Assembly: GCA_013350335.1 (NCBI GenBank) | Contig: CM023540.1 | Span: forward strand, 26,205,175 to 26,269,174 | From: Chimonanthus salicifolius | Taxonomy: Eukaryota; Streptophyta; Magnoliopsida; Laurales; Calycanthaceae | DNA length: 64,000 bases | Direction: 5' to 3' | In this document: positions 1 through 12,599 of the stretch, piece by piece | Position numbering within the stretch: the first letter of the stretch is position 1 | How the letters are laid out: each line of letters opens with the position of its first letter | Notes under the pieces: model-generated | Told to the model about the DNA's origin: nothing | Seen by the model: only the letters and a program-made list of their open reading frames with translations | The model's database searches: none | Made by a program: the position numbers and the translations under genes

Positions 1-1308
1 CACGAATGATCGGAACTTATCAGCCCTTTAAACTATTGATACATGGGATTTATGAGTTTCACATGAATGAAACTAGAGGTGTCGTGAAAAGTGAGAGTTC
101 ATAGAGATGACAGAACTGTAATTTCCAATAGAAACAAGTAAAATCTGTGTCATGGGCCTACTTCATGAAAACGTAGACTGCTGGTTCAGTACTAATGCCT
201 CTATTTTCAAATACCCAATGATTAAACAGATTGGAGCTTTCACTCTAGAATTAAACTTTTTCTCATCACATGTTCATGTCACTTTTATCTCAAACTCAAG
301 TAGATAGCTCAAATCCAGCCCATTCAGAATGTTACTAGTTACAGAGGTGTATTTTGATGCAATTGTCAGCCTTGACAAGAATCATATTTTATTCATCGGT
401 ATCTGGAACTCATTGTTCTGTCAAAATATTAAGACATGCTTTCACATTGAAAATTACTCCCTTAGACCTCTGTTGAAAACATCATTATTGAAATGCTCTT
501 TTATTTTTTAAATAAATTCTTTGTGGTTTCCATTAAATAAAAATTCTATGTGGTTTTGTTACCTGCTGTTTCCACATTTTAGGGTATCTTCGAAAGGCTA
601 ATGAGAACATTTCTCTCCTCTATGACTATTGTTTTCTGGAGGAAACAAGTTCCATCCAATCTCTTCCCTTCATGGGAGAATGGTAGAAGTACAATACATT
701 GTTAACAATGTCACAACCACGGGAACATGTGTCGCTGTATGTTTTCCTATTTGCAATGATACAGGATGTATATGGGTCCTAGATTATGAAATTAAGTAAA
801 AGACTTGACCTTAAAATCGGAAATGAGTCCAGTTAAGTTGGCTGAACTGAAACTAATTTTAAAGGCCTTTTGTGTTTTTAAAATAATTCCATAGCACAAA
901 GCATCGCGTAAAGTGACTTATCATGTCATCATTTCTTTCAGACAAGTTATTGGTCCCCAATCCATAGGCAAGTGATCATTACTGTCCATCCCTGACTTTC
1001 TTCCACAACCATTGTTGTTTTTTGTTCTTGATGGTCCAAATACAGGCCAATTTTTTAATGTCTAGGAGCCTCCTATTGATGGTTCTAGTGCATTCATGGA
1101 TTGTTAGTTGCATTCAAATATTTGATCATCTTTCTTGATGAACAAACCTTGTACCCCACTTGTTGGTACTTCAAATTGCTGCATTAAGATACTTAACATT
1201 TCCAAATACATTTGGAAAGTAATACCTGAAAAATACATACTAAAAATCAGTACTCTTCTCATACATTTTACTGTTTTACTAAGTCTGGTTTGTTCTTTGT
1301 AAATGTAG
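1..1308. other. No firm gene; possible kinase exon at 583-682
   Basis: AT-rich sequence upstream of the recognisable kinase-like exons. Positions 583-682 (+) are open, preceded by a pyrimidine-rich AG and followed by GT, and could encode YLRKANENISLLYDYCF and so on, which faintly recalls the alpha-C/beta-4 part of a kinase domain. Joining it directly to the exon at 1309 would create a stop codon, so at least one more exon would be needed. I see no other supported feature. Confidence 0.3.
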
Positions 1309-4300
1309 AAACTTGCTTCTAGATGAAGGGGGGCACCTGAAAATTGGTGAATATTGGATTCAGAAGCTTTATGACCACATTGACCCTTTCCAGGAGAACA
1401 GTATGCCATCAAGTCACTTAACCACAAGTAATCTTGGATGAATATTCTTTTGACTACAGGATTTAGGTTGCTCTGATTCAAATTAGTTCTAATTGAAGAT
1501 CACCTCATCGTTAACAGGTCAAAGAATTGATGATTCTAGTATCATAGCCAGTTCCCTGTATGATATGATCGATACACGAAGAGATATATACTCATTTGCT
1601 CATATATTCTATGAGGTAAGATGGGAAGGAATTTCCAAACAACATTTTGGTGCCCAGTACTTCTTCCTTTAAAAGAAAAATAAAAATAAAAAACAACACC
1701 AATGCCCAGTACCGCATCGATTTTTTTTTTTTTTTGTATTTATTTATCGAGTACTTTTTGTTGTAAAATTATTGTGAACTTCTTTTACATATCAATAAAC
1801 AAATGTTTAATTTTTTGTTCAAATTAGGAAAGGTACAGGTGACACTCACCTTTAAACTTCAATAATTAAACCCTTGCAGTGGTCATCAATGCTTGAGAAT
1901 GCATTTTCTTTGTAAAACGTTTAACTGAAATGTTCTTAGTGAATAATTCAACAAGAGAGGAAAATAACATCAAGAACATAATGTGTTTTGAGTATTGCCA
2001 GCTCATATACCATTAGAAAAATTGACTAGTAATAGCAAATAACGGATGTTGATTCAGGAACCCGTGTTTTCTTGTTTATATAGTATGAGGCACCTCCTAT
2101 GCTTTTCCAGCATGCAAAGGCCTCTGAAATCTGAATGGTAACAGATGTTCTAAATGACAAAGGAGGTGCCTGATTATATCACAAAAATAGTTTCTTTGGA
2201 TGTGACTAAGCTTGATAACCATGGTTAGATTGACGATATGTCTATATGTCTATGCTTGGCAACCATGGTTAGAATGACCAAATAGTTGTGACTCTCCAAT
2301 GCTGAACTGCTATCGACAGGCTACGATACTGATACTGTACTAGATACTACGAAAATACCATTTCACTATATGCTACTTTAGTAGTTCCTTCATTCCATAA
2401 ATTTCTCTTAGGGTTTTTTTCTTTTTGAATTTTTTTAACATGAAGTGTCTAAAAGGAATAGAAACTTTTGTGGGCTTGGTGAACTGAGCATTGAGCAATG
2501 TTTTGAAAAAGAATGCCTATTTTTCAACTACAGGTTACTAGTATGATTTGAGCTTCATCAAAATCAAATTTCTATGTTAGAAGATAAGCATGATTATGGA
2601 TAAAGTGCCAACTTTAATATCAGTGTATATCTTATTACAAAAAAAGAACATCACATTATATTTTGTTAGCAAGGAAGTATTCTCTGGATTATTATTGATG
2701 GATGAACCGATGAAGTACTTATGCCACACTAGCAACTCAAAATAAATCAGGTTATGATTACCTTCAAAAAGAGTTTCCTTGTAGAATACTTACATTTGAC
2801 TTGTTTGTGCTGCAGATGCTGGAAGGGACAACTACAGTTTCTAGCCTGAATTTTGACCTTGGACATCTGACATCAACTGATGCGGAACTTAAGTTTAAGA
2901 TAAGTCGGAGCCCTCTGATTATTCAGCAGTAAGTGGTCTTTTTAATCTTTATCTTGTTCTTTTTCTTGGAGGATGTAGTTTGATTAAATTCTCTTAGACT
3001 AAGCACAGAGAGAAGATATAAGACTACACAAATTGATGCAATCTTGGTAGTGACAGGCCCAACTGAGTGATTCCCAAATTAATGCAACCCAACCAAAAAT
3101 TCAGTATAGTATCAACTAACGTAGCTAGATCAGTGATCCTATCCAGCATAGAGTAGAAAAGAACCAGAAATCCCAATAATATTGTTGTAAAACCAACCAG
3201 AATAGTGTTTCTTTTTTTGAATCAGCCTACTAATCATACAAAATTTTCAATCAACATAAGCAATTGATGATACATCAATCCAACAATCAAGAATTGACAT
3301 CCAACCAACATATGATGATTGTTGGCCTTGACAAATATGACTCTGCATCTAGTAATCTTGAATGGAAAGAATAATAACTAGACTATCTGGACTTTGTGAA
3401 TCTTCAATCCATCAATGGTATTCCCAATCTAAAAGAGGAATTAAAAGAAAAGAATTACTAGTTAAAGCAATGGATCAAACAGTTTAGGTGTAGTGGAGAT
3501 TCCAACACTCAAGGACTACAGATTCAAAGCCTCCACAGGTTCTGTTACTCGCAGAAATTCACATTAGTTCCATATCAATGGAAATATCAAATGGCATTCA
3601 CATCCCACCAAGTATTTATATTATTTCTCCCAGCAAAATCAACCTAACTGATCCTAACCACACAGTCCATGCTCCACCACTCAGTGTGACATGAAAATTT
3701 CTAATCTCATCCCTTCACAACTGTTAAGGAAAAGTGCTTAAATGTTCCTAGAACTAAAATAACATGAATTATCCCAGAAACAACCAAGTTAAAACCAAAA
3801 GGAATTCGTAGTAGTTTCCCATGAATGTAGGTCATGGGTCCTGATCTCTGCACTAAGAATGTGGCAACATTGTACAAGAAGTACGCATCTCTTGATTGGA
3901 GCCTTACCCATGTATTTGGGATTTGTTTTGTGAGCTCTACACTTGTTATAGTCCCCTATTAAGGAATCACCAAGTAAGATGCCACCATTCACTATTTCCA
4001 AGTTTCAATGTTCTCCTCTCTTCTAGTTCATTGTAGCACATCAGCTCTTGGCACAAGGCAAGTGCTTTGTCCTTTTTGTACATGGTTAAACGATCTTATA
4101 CGACACTCTTTTTTTCTGTTTTATAGAAGTGACAAACACAACTTTACGTGTTATTAGTTATGAACTCATCTTCTGATACCTTCTCTTGTTGTTTCTTTAT
4201 GATCCAACATTTAATTCCATATTACAATTACATTTCTGTTTTTCTATGAAGGACACACACTTCAGCCAAAATGTCACTCAACAATCTTGTAACACTCTTT

Positions 4301-5002
4301 TAGTCCACTTTACCCTGCTCTAGTCCTGTTCGTAATGTCCTCCATAATTGCTTTATTCTATTTCTTAGTTTCTCCTGATTATTTAAATTTTAAAATTTAA
4401 CTTCTTGTTGAAATAACTGGCTTTTTAATCTGGTCAATTTTCTTTTAAAATAGTTATAATAAAGGATCAGATCATCCTTCCTTTATTTTGTCTTGATTCT
4501 GTCAACCTGTATGCCTTGTTTATGTTATCTATCTCCCCAAATCACAGTTTACTGTCTACGGGACATGTCTGCAAATGAAATCCATGGACGATCCTAAACT
4601 GCAGTGATGACCTTTTCCTTGTTATATCATAAGAATTGGCCACCATATTTTTTAACCACCCACTCAACGGCCTCCAACGCAAGAGTGGAATCATATCTAT
4701 AGTTGCCGTGTGTCTCTGCAGCCATCTCTATGCTACCAAACAATGTTTCTGGCATTAGTTGGAATCATTCTCATTATGTTTATATTGTCATGAAGACTGG
4801 TATGGGTTAAAATAGGAAGTCTTGGAAATCTTATAGCCTAATAATTTACTCCAATGGATGATTATGCAGGTTGATAAAGGACTGCTTGACACCAAATCCG
4901 CCGACGTTTGCCACCATTATAGAAATCCTAGAGGAAGCATTGATATTATCCTTATCCAGAAATAAGATGCCCACTCTGCTGAAAATTTGCTTCTCATTTT
5001 AG
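1309..5002 (+). CDS. Protein-kinase-like gene, 3' exons only (possible pseudokinase)
   Basis: Four exons with matching phases and GT-AG borders: 1309-1400, 1518-1615, 2816-2928 and 4870-5002 (stop 5000-5002), giving about 144 C-terminal residues. The segments match the C-lobe of a plant protein kinase in order. NLLLDEGGHLKIGEYW resembles the end of the catalytic loop and subdomain VII. DTRRDIYSFAHIFYEMLEG resembles subdomain IX (usually DVYSFG..LYEMLEG). LIKDCL.PNPPTFATIIEIL resembles subdomain XI (usually LI..C...P..RPTF..I...L). The Mg-binding DFG is replaced by GEY, and the APE segment is missing or unrecognisable. The conserved Arg before PTF is also absent. The protein is therefore probably catalytically impaired, or the copy is decaying although its reading frame and splice sites are intact. 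The upstream exons with the ATP-binding lobe lie outside the window or were not recognised. Raf-like or ILK-like kinases are possible relatives, but I cannot place the family. Confidence 0.5.
2088..2171. repeat. Short perfect inverted repeat in kinase-like intron
   Basis: AGGCACCTCCT at 2088-2098 is the exact reverse complement of AGGAGGTGCCT at 2161-2171, with 62 bases between. It lies in the 1.2-kb intron between the second and third kinase-like exons. A small hairpin or the ends of a very short transposon relic are both possible. No target-site duplication was identified. Confidence 0.45.
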
Positions 5003-5843
5003 CTGCGTGGTTAATCCTTATGTGACATCGTTGTTTGCAGAAGCATGTGCGTGACAGTTTTTTTTACGTCCTTGCCTACATAGAACTTCATTGAGACTGT
5101 AACTGCAAATCCCACTACTCGATGGTATTCTTCATACTTGTATGTTTTCTCAGAATGTTTTTTACTCTGTTTGCTTGTAATTGACTTGAATCTGGAGAAG
5201 TAAAATAGTAAATACTTGTTGTGTATACAATCAAGGTAGTACAATGGTGTTAGGCTGCACAGTCCTAAGTGTGATGAGCCCTATTTATTCATGTGTATTA
5301 GTATGATAGATTTAATATACAATAAAAAAAAAGTATAATCAAACAAAACATATAATCAAAAAGTAAAACTTTATCTGATTTTGGATTCAATGAGAGCCCA
5401 GACCCTTTATCCCAATATCAAATAGAAATAATCACAATTGGAAAGCTCTACACAATTCACCCCTCTTGATTTAATAGACTTGGATGGTCTCCGTATGATG
5501 TGAGTGATGCTAATAAGGTGGATGACAGCAAATGGGAGAGAAAGCTCATAACACCTCATGCTTCATGGATGAGTTTGTGCCAATGGGAGATTGTTTGTGC
5601 CAAGAATCAGCAGTCACGAATGTTATGGCAGCAACAAAAGAATCAAAATCTACTACGAAATCATAATTATAGAACTAGACTCATTTATTGAGAAGCGATA
5701 GGAACACTGGTATTTTTTATAACAAGAAATATCAATAGACCATGACAAATGGTCATAAAGACAAGCTCGATATCTATTGTTGATTTATTAAAAAGCATTG
5801 ATATTTCTATCACTTCCCATTTATATTTCATTAATTTTATAGT
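5003..5843. other. Intergenic, no gene seen
   Basis: Sequence after the kinase-like stop codon. It holds short random open frames and A-rich runs near 5320. There is no recognisable gene and no clear poly(A) signal assignment. Confidence 0.4.
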
Positions 5844-5984
5844 ATCTCCCATCTCATGAAGCGGGAGGTGCCAGGTTTGAGCCTCCATGGCCTCACCTGG
5901 TGTGCTCTAAGGGCAATGGATATCTGGGGGTTTTACGCTGGGTTTCCCGTGATTTTCCACACGTAAATTTAAAAAAAAAAAAAA
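5844..5984 (+). mobile_element. tRNA-derived SINE, family A, 5'-truncated
   Basis: This carries a B-box-like GCCAGGTTTGAGCCTCC, then a family-specific body (tggtgtgctctaaggg, gggggttttac, ccacacgtaaattt) and a 14-base poly(A) tail at 5971-5984. The same body and tail occur at 49120-49283 (+) and, on the other strand, at 9829-9999 and 19957-20112. The A-box part is missing or degraded. Confidence 0.65.
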
Positions 5985-6658
5985 TTATAGTATCTTGGGT
6001 TAGACTCAAAGTAATTAGACTTTGGTTGGTAACAGTGTGTAGCTTAGTTTATTGTCTTGAAAGAGTAGAGATTGTTATCAGTAGTTCAACAACGGATAGA
6101 TAAGCGCTCAACTTTCACATAGCTGTTTATTCTTCTTACAGGCAACATCCACACATTCCATCATTGTTAATTCAAAATTCTTTTCCTTCCTACCCATACT
6201 TTCAAACTTTGTATATAATAATAGTCTTGAGTTATAATCAATAGTGAGATAAGATGAAATTAATTAGGATTTCCACATTAACAAATGTAACAAGGCATTT
6301 CAGATACTAACTGCTGTGATTAGAGCTCTGATGTAATGAATAATCATTTCCATTGGAATATTTTAAAGGCAAATGTACCCATAAAATAAGTGCCATACTT
6401 TGATTCTAAGTCTAATTTAATGAGATGTAGCTGTCCAGTAGGTGATTTCAGATTGTCCTTCAAGGGCCAATTGGAAATGACCCATGTTACAATAATCACA
6501 CTAGTTTCAACTTTCAATACTAACCCTTTGGTTCTACTTAATTGAAATTGCAATATAAAATAAAATAATAAATTAAACTATATAAATATATTACACAAGG
6601 CAATATGAGAACTTAATATAGCTCAACACTTCAACGTTTACGTTTAGTGAACTCCAAC

Positions 6659-6780
6659 GGGTTGGTTTAGTAGTTGAGACAGAAGACTTCGGAATAGAGG
6701 TCTTGGGTTCAATCCTTAGTGACTCTAATGAAGGGTCGCTCTCCACAAAGCTATCCGATGTGTGCGGCTTAGAGAAGAAT
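6659..6780 (+). mobile_element. tRNA-derived SINE, family B, fragment
   Basis: GGTTGGTTTAGTAGTTGAGA resembles a pol III A box and CTTGGGTTCAATCC a B box. They are followed by a segment about 'gggtcgctctccacaaagct' that recurs, diverged, at 37658-37770 and 51145-51330. The 3' tail typical of the family (gagatttacac and tctcacctc...atatg) is not recognisable here. Confidence 0.5.
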
Positions 6781-8030
6781 TACAATGTATCAAACACAAA
6801 CTCAAAGATTCACCACTCTCAATTGCACATATAAAGTATTTATATATGAAGTAGCCTCTGTCAAAGAGGCTGGATATATATAATATGAAGTAGCCTTCTC
6901 TATCAGTCCCTTTTGGTTCATTTCTTATCATGTAGATTATCGCATAGTAGGGCCCACCTGTGATTGGCAATGATCAAGTGCACAAAAAAGTCCTCTGGTA
7001 GTCCAAGGTAGTACCATTTAAGGGGGAAGGAGAAGGGGGATTCCATTAGATTGTATATCATTTCTTTCTACTATATAGTATTTAAAAACATTTTTATTTA
7101 TTTTTCTGAAAGATCATATATCTTCCTCTAATTCTCTTTCTAATCTCTTTTAAATACTCAATATGATTGTTAGACAACTAATATATATATGAACAATTAG
7201 TGTCAGAAGAATTGTGTCACTCCCATATCTAATCATTTATGTAGGCTTGTCTTCATGTAAGCTCTACCCCATGACTTCGCCATGTGCTCACCTACTTAAA
7301 CGAATAAGGAATCATCATGTTCTCTATCTTACCAAATATTTAGTTTGATGGGTATGGGGAAAGATTTTTTTCAAGTTGGAGGATCCCAACTCTCCAATTT
7401 TTACCCAATTTTCACTAGATTTGGGCCTTCATTATACTTAAGAAGTAGTAATTTTTGCACCACCATTTTCTATCATGCTGTACCCTCCTTAAAAGTAAAT
7501 TCCAATTTTGCCCTTATTTTCCTCGTCTCGTCTCTTTTCTTCTTTTCTCTTTTCTTCTTTTCTAAAAGCAAGAACAAAATTGGAATTTGAAAATCTAAAA
7601 AGTCTAACTTAAAATAAGATCCAAATTTGCATCTGAAATTATGAATTTAATATTTAATTCTTTAATATATATATAAAAGTGTTTCTTTCGTACGTCACAG
7701 CTTATCATATTTTCAACTTTTACACAGTTTTATTAGGGTAAATAAGTTATTTTTGTATTAGAACAATAAGAGTACACTTTGATACGATACTTGTGAATGT
7801 ATCTTATATTATAAAAGGAAATAGACATTCAACAATTTAACTTTAGATTCATATTGAACTTGTAGAGATTCTTGCACCTCAACTCGAATTTGAATTTTGA
7901 TCCAAATTCAATCTTGACCCTAATTAGACTCAAATATGGATTTAACTCAACTCCAACGAAAATCAAACCCTACCCAATTGGGCTAACATGGACCTACTTG
8001 AACAGATTCCTTCACCTCAACGACTCTGTC
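6781..8030. other. Intergenic and upstream region of the first PADRE gene
   Basis: AT-rich sequence with no recognised gene. A pyrimidine-rich run (tcttttctc) lies near 7530-7565. A stretch near 7880-7990 (ctcaactcgaatttgaattttgatcc and after) resembles the low-complexity 'Asp/Pro-codon' repeat seen elsewhere in the window, but too weakly to call. Confidence 0.35.
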
Positions 8031-8037
8031 TCTCTCA

Positions 8038-8044
8038 TATATAT
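8038..8044 (+). promoter_or_regulatory. Possible TATA box of the PADRE gene at 8127
   Basis: TATATAT, 83 bases before the start codon, after a CT-rich stretch. Its spacing suits a pol II promoter with a short 5' UTR. Confidence 0.4.
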
Positions 8045-8126
8045 TCATCAATGTCTTCCTCAAGGCCTTGAGAAACTATTCTACCAAAAACAGAGAGAAG
8101 TCCCTTAGAAACAAATCTCTTTTAAT

Positions 8127-8633
8127 ATGGGGAATACCACTTCCTGTGCTGCATGTTACCCTTCCATCATTTCCATAGGAGTCGTGAAGGTTATGTTCTT
8201 TGATGGCAGAGTTGAAGAGTACACAAGGCCAGTCAATGCAGGTGAGCTTATGCTAGAGAACCCGAGGCAATTCGTCTGCGACGCCGGCAATCTCAAGGTC
8301 GGCCACCGGATTCAAGGCCTAACAGCCGACGAGGACCTCGAGCCACGTCGGCTCTATTTTCTTCTTCCTGTAGACATGATCTATTCAGTGCTTACCAGTG
8401 AGGACATGCATTCTCTCTCTCATAAGGCTTCTATAGCATTGAACCAAGGAGGGTCTAAGAACATGGTAAGGATCTTTCCACTTCTCAGTGAATTTTGCAT
8501 GTTCCATTCACAAATCAAGCCGGCGATCAAGCAATCGACGAATTCGAGCCTGGAGGGCGAAATAAGGTTCTCGAAACAACGATCATGGCGACCTGCATTG
8601 GATACCATCTTCGAGAGCCCGTGCAGGTTGTGA
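8127..8633 (+). CDS. PADRE/DUF4228 domain protein, 168 aa
   Basis: An intronless gene for a plant-specific PADRE (DUF4228) protein. The N-terminus MGNTTSCAAC fits N-myristoylation on Gly2 with nearby cysteines (7 and 10) for palmitoylation, so membrane association is likely. Residues 19-46 (VVKVMFFDGRVEEYTRPV and on) form the family's opening beta-strand region. PVNAGELMLENPRQFV and GLTADEDLEPRRLYFLLP are the conserved core, and the C-terminal RQ/KQRSWRPALDTIFESP box is also typical. The length is normal for the family. PADRE genes are described as stress- and pathogen-responsive with unclear biochemistry; no catalytic role is known. The start is the first ATG after a TATA-like box and gives the expected MGN start. 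A related gene lies 8 kb downstream on the same strand but is clearly diverged, so the pair is an old one. Confidence 0.88.
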   Translation: MGNTTSCAACYPSIISIGVVKVMFFDGRVEEYTRPVNAGELMLENPRQFVCDAGNLKVGHRIQGLTADEDLEPRRLYFLLPVDMIYSVLTSEDMHSLSHKASIALNQGGSKNMVRIFPLLSEFCMFHSQIKPAIKQSTNSSLEGEIRFSKQRSWRPALDTIFESPCRL

Positions 8634-8654
8634 TTGTTGATGCAAGATGATCAT

Positions 8655-8703
8655 GTTTTCTTCTTTTCTTCCTCTTCCTCTTCCTCTTCCTCTTCCTCCC
8701 TCT
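8655..8703 (+). repeat. CTTCCT microsatellite in 3' UTR
   Basis: About five TTCCTC/CTTCCT hexamer units just after the stop codon of the PADRE gene, followed by a CAGAGAGAGAGACAGAGG stretch. Probably part of the 3' UTR. Confidence 0.75.
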
Positions 8704-8724
8704 CTGTGTAAAACAGAGAGAGAG

Positions 8725-9439
8725 ACAGAGGAGAAATTTATGTTAATTATTTTTGTTGAGGACAATAATGGTGTAAACTGATAATGAACACATCCTACCG
8801 ATTTACTCATTGCAATCTTCCTATTATTGGATTATAGATTATAAATTGTAGATTATAGAAATATTTTTTTCTTTTCTTTCTGAATACTTTTGATCAGTTT
8901 TCATCTTTCAAAACGTTAGCGATTTTGAAAGACAAAATGGACAATACAGTAAACAGTAAAACTCGTGTCCTATTACATAAAACACCTATGCGCAAAGATC
9001 TCTACCCTTATTAAAAGGAAATATGATATTGAAAATAAATTTGGATAATATAATGATCTTGCAGTAGATAATTTATAGTGCCATTAGGTATTATAAAAAA
9101 AATATTTTTAAATTAGTAATGTGACAATTGCTAATTAACAACATCATAAATTGTTCAGTGTCATAATGTTTGTCATGTAATCTCCAAGAACTAACTTTCT
9201 AAGTCATATTTTTTAAATGCAAATCCTCTTCCCTGATAAGTTAGAAGAAACCCAATGTCAACTTATTATATAGTTTATTTCTTTCAAAAGTCATAAAAAC
9301 TTATTATGTTGTTATATTAATGTTATTAGATGTCACTCAATTTTCTTATGTGAATTGAAAGAGTTTCAACTTTTTAATTAGATTTTTTAAGTTATTATAA
9401 ATTTGAGCATAAAAAACTTGGCTTCATAATTTTTTTTTT
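8725..9439. other. Intergenic, AT-rich
   Basis: Downstream flank of the PADRE gene with no recognised gene or element. A run of T occurs near 9430. Confidence 0.4.
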
Positions 9440-10580
9440 TTTTCAATCTTATAGTTATGCTTGCACCTTTCAAATGGATAGATTACATTTTTTTCAAATT
9501 GATTCTTTGATAAGGTACATAAGTTTCGAGAGTTTAAATAATATGGCATCAATGCTCCAATCAAGATGACTATTTTTAGTCTTATACTCATTTTTAGATC
9601 TTTCTAATGAATTGATAAAAAAAAGTTTTAAGATAAAAATAAAAAAATTAAAGTCCCTTAAAATTTAAGATCTTAAAAAATATAATTTCAGTTGACTAAT
9701 CAAGGTGAATTAGTTTCAACAACTCTATCACATTTTCACAAAACTAAACTCTAGATAAGGTACAAAAATTTAGAGATTAAAAATAATATGAAACCCCTAA
9801 ATTTTTAAAAGCTTAAAAATAAGATGATTTTTTTTTTTTTTTTGGATTTTCGTGTGGAAAACTCAGTCACAGTCCTACTAAAACCCTCCCACAGGTGAGC
9901 CCACTATCCCTAAGGCACACCAAGGTTAGGTCATAGGGGTTCTAACCCGCAACCTCCCGCTTTCCTGAAACAGAAGGCAACCAGTTGAGCTATACTCATG
10001 TAAGACTTTTTTTATTCTCATATTCATGGTTTAATTTTTTCAATGGACTAATCACCTTAGACTGACTAATCACATTAGACTAAAATAGGTTCTAGATAGG
10101 ATATACAAGTTTAAAGATTAAAGATTAACCTTCAAAACTTGGTGAGCTTGAAAATATAAAATCATTATTTATTTTTAGGTCTCATATTGGACCTTGCCAA
10201 TAGATCAATCAAATAGAACTAAAGTGGGTCCTAAGTAGGGTATACAATGTTAAGAAATAAAAAATAAAAATCTTAGCCCTTAAAGTTAGAGAGCTAAAAA
10301 AAATTGCTTCCATGTGCCAAAGGTGAGTATTTTCTAAAATCTCATATTCACACTTAGATATTTTACATGGACCAATAAAAATGTACCAATGTAGGCCTTC
10401 GGTATAGTACGATTTTAAAAATAAATTAAACTCGTGAAATTTTGGATAGCTTAAAATACATGGCTTCATTGATTCAATCAAATCAGTTTTTTCAGGTTTC
10501 ATATTCATACTTAGACTTTTCTAACAGACACATTACATTGAATAAAATTGTATAATCAGGTCTTTCCACTAGACCCATCA
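9440..10580. repeat. Degenerate tandem array, about 160-bp unit
   Basis: A recurring block (ctcatattcat.cttaga..tttt.taa.agacca.tca, then 'aggttctagataggatatacaag..ta.agat.aaa', then a leucine-codon-like 'agagcttaaaa') repeats with anchors near 10017, 10182, 10341 and 10498. The spacings are 165, 159 and 157 bases. Older copies are visible near 9580 and 9750. A family A SINE has inserted at 9829-9999. The units are strongly diverged, so the array is old. Confidence 0.6.
9829..9999 (-). mobile_element. tRNA-derived SINE, family A, minus strand
   Basis: The poly(T) at 9829-9843 is the reversed poly(A) tail. Reading on the minus strand, TATAGCTCAACTGGTTGCC is the A box and GGGTTAGAACCCC the B-box region. 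These are followed by the family A body (ttggtgtgccttaggg, gggttttagtagg). It appears nearly full length and sits inside the 160-bp tandem array. Confidence 0.75.
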
Positions 10581-10584
10581 TATT

Positions 10585-11837
10585 ATATCGAAGGAAATTT
10601 AACATAGGAGAGAAAAATTAAATTTAAGAAGAAGACCATAATAGTCAATTTATAAATTATTAAATATATGTACCCTCTCTAATGAGACAGATTGAACTTC
10701 AACTTCAAGAAGTACCATCTTAATCGAGTTTTAAAACAAAGTAAAGAGTATGTTGACTGCTCATTTTCCATCCGTTTTAAGTTTTAAGCAACAAAAACTA
10801 TTGAATGAAGACATCTCAACCGCCCAACAATTTTCTTCAATAAATTGAGAAGGCCTCTCAACCGTTCGTGTAGGTGCTAGCCACAATACTGCATGGGCCC
10901 AATAAAGTAGTCTTATTTTAACACAATTCAACAAAATTATTTTTGATTAAATTAATTAATTTATATTTGAAACACTATAAAAATTTAGAAATTGAAGATT
11001 AATTTAGAGCAATCATATTGTGAAGATTTTAAAAGCCATGATTCAATTGATCGAGTAGTTTTTTATGTATATCTTATATTTAAATTTAAATCTTTTTTAA
11101 TTGACTTATCAATGTGGACTTATCTTTTTATGTATATCTTAAATTTAAATTTAAATTTAAAAGTCATGATTCAATTGACGGCTCTATCCTAAATGCAATG
11201 GTGAAAATTTTCCTAAATTGAAATGTACCCATTCTCCCTTACAGAAATTGAAGTTTCATTTCAAGGAGAATGCTGGCCCTGTTTTCTCTTTTAAACAACT
11301 CAGCCACCTGTTATTATCAGATGCTTAAGATTATCTAATCACAAGGATAGCTTCAAATTTAAAAAAAAGAAAAAAAATGAGTTTGTCCTTGTCGACACAT
11401 CTGATATTGCTATTTTAGTCAATTTTTTATGACCAAAGAGTCAATGCCTGCATCCATTAATTTTCGGGTCATGTACAGGTCTTCCTATTCACAAACACAG
11501 GATAAATTTACCGAAAATAGCACTTTGGAATGGAGTGGAAACCGAAGTCAGGACTCTTACTTCTTGAAGCAGATTAGGCAATTGAATTAACAAGTTTGAC
11601 CAAACTTTTGGCCAGAAAACATAAAAACATTCACAAAATTCAATTGGCTTGATTGAATTCGAGCCTTGAATCTGATTCTTTAGATTTTAAACTATAATTA
11701 CGATAGATTTAGGTTACGTAAGGTTGAGTTTCAAAGTTGGTATGAGATTAAGAAAGAGATAATCCAGATTTGGGCTCAGCTCGGGCTATCTTCTTCTACT
11801 GATCCTAGGCTCTTTTCTAGCCCAATGAGTTACTATC
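10585..11837. other. Intergenic, no gene seen
   Basis: AT-rich sequence. A short tandem of 'aaatttaaat' occurs at 11075-11160, with a near-repeat of the phrase 'tttttatgtatatctta' at 11059 and 11125. No gene or identifiable element was found. Confidence 0.4.
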
Positions 11838-11975
11838 AGGGGTCAAAAAATTGCTGATACTGAGTTATCAGCCGATATCTCTCTCTCCTAATTTTTTTCC
11901 AACAAATCTCGACTGTATAAATGTGGATCGGCTGATATCTCGCCAGTACTGACCGAGATTTGTAACCCTGATGAC
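11838..11975. repeat. CGGCCGA/GATATC-type dispersed repeat, copy 1
   Basis: Contains tatcagccgatatctc, ggatcggctgatatctcg and accgagatttgtaaccc. This combination recurs, rearranged, at 17690-18075, 20480-20890, 21470-21500, 27178-27310, 39390-39480 and 61290-61560. The superfamily is unknown. Confidence 0.5.
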
Positions 11976-12599
11976 CATACAGGCTTTTATGGGCCTATGC
12001 ATTCTTAAATACCAGAGTGTAAGATTGAGCCCCACTCAACCTACTGATTCTTATAAGGTTCCAATTTTAGGTCAAATAACTAAAAGGGTTGGACTCGAAC
12101 AAGCTTGGGCCCACCTGGGCCAACGAGAACCAACGGGTGGATGGTCCATATTAAACTTTATAATAAAATTATTTTTTACTAACTAATTTAATAATTAAGA
12201 TGCATGAAAGTTGTAAATAGGTTTTTCCTAGCAATGCTGAATGAAAGTCCAAGTGCAGGTGTCTTAGGTTTTGCCCACCAAAAGAAGTTTAACTTCCATT
12301 TGTTGGATTTAGTTGTGGCTTAATTCAGTCTCTGAAATTTTGTTTATCCATTTATCTGAATCTTTATAAATCAATATGAAAAATCTCTTATATTGATTAT
12401 ATACTTAGGCATTAAGGCTATAAAACCAGAACAAATTAAAACATTGATTTGTGCACCTAAAATTTCAATTAATAATTTTTAAATTATGTAAAAGTAGATA
12501 TTTCAATATTGGTCAATATTCAAAATTTATTCTATACTTATGTTAAATGTTAGAAGAAGGAAGACTTTATGTTATCATAAATATCATTAACTAATATTA

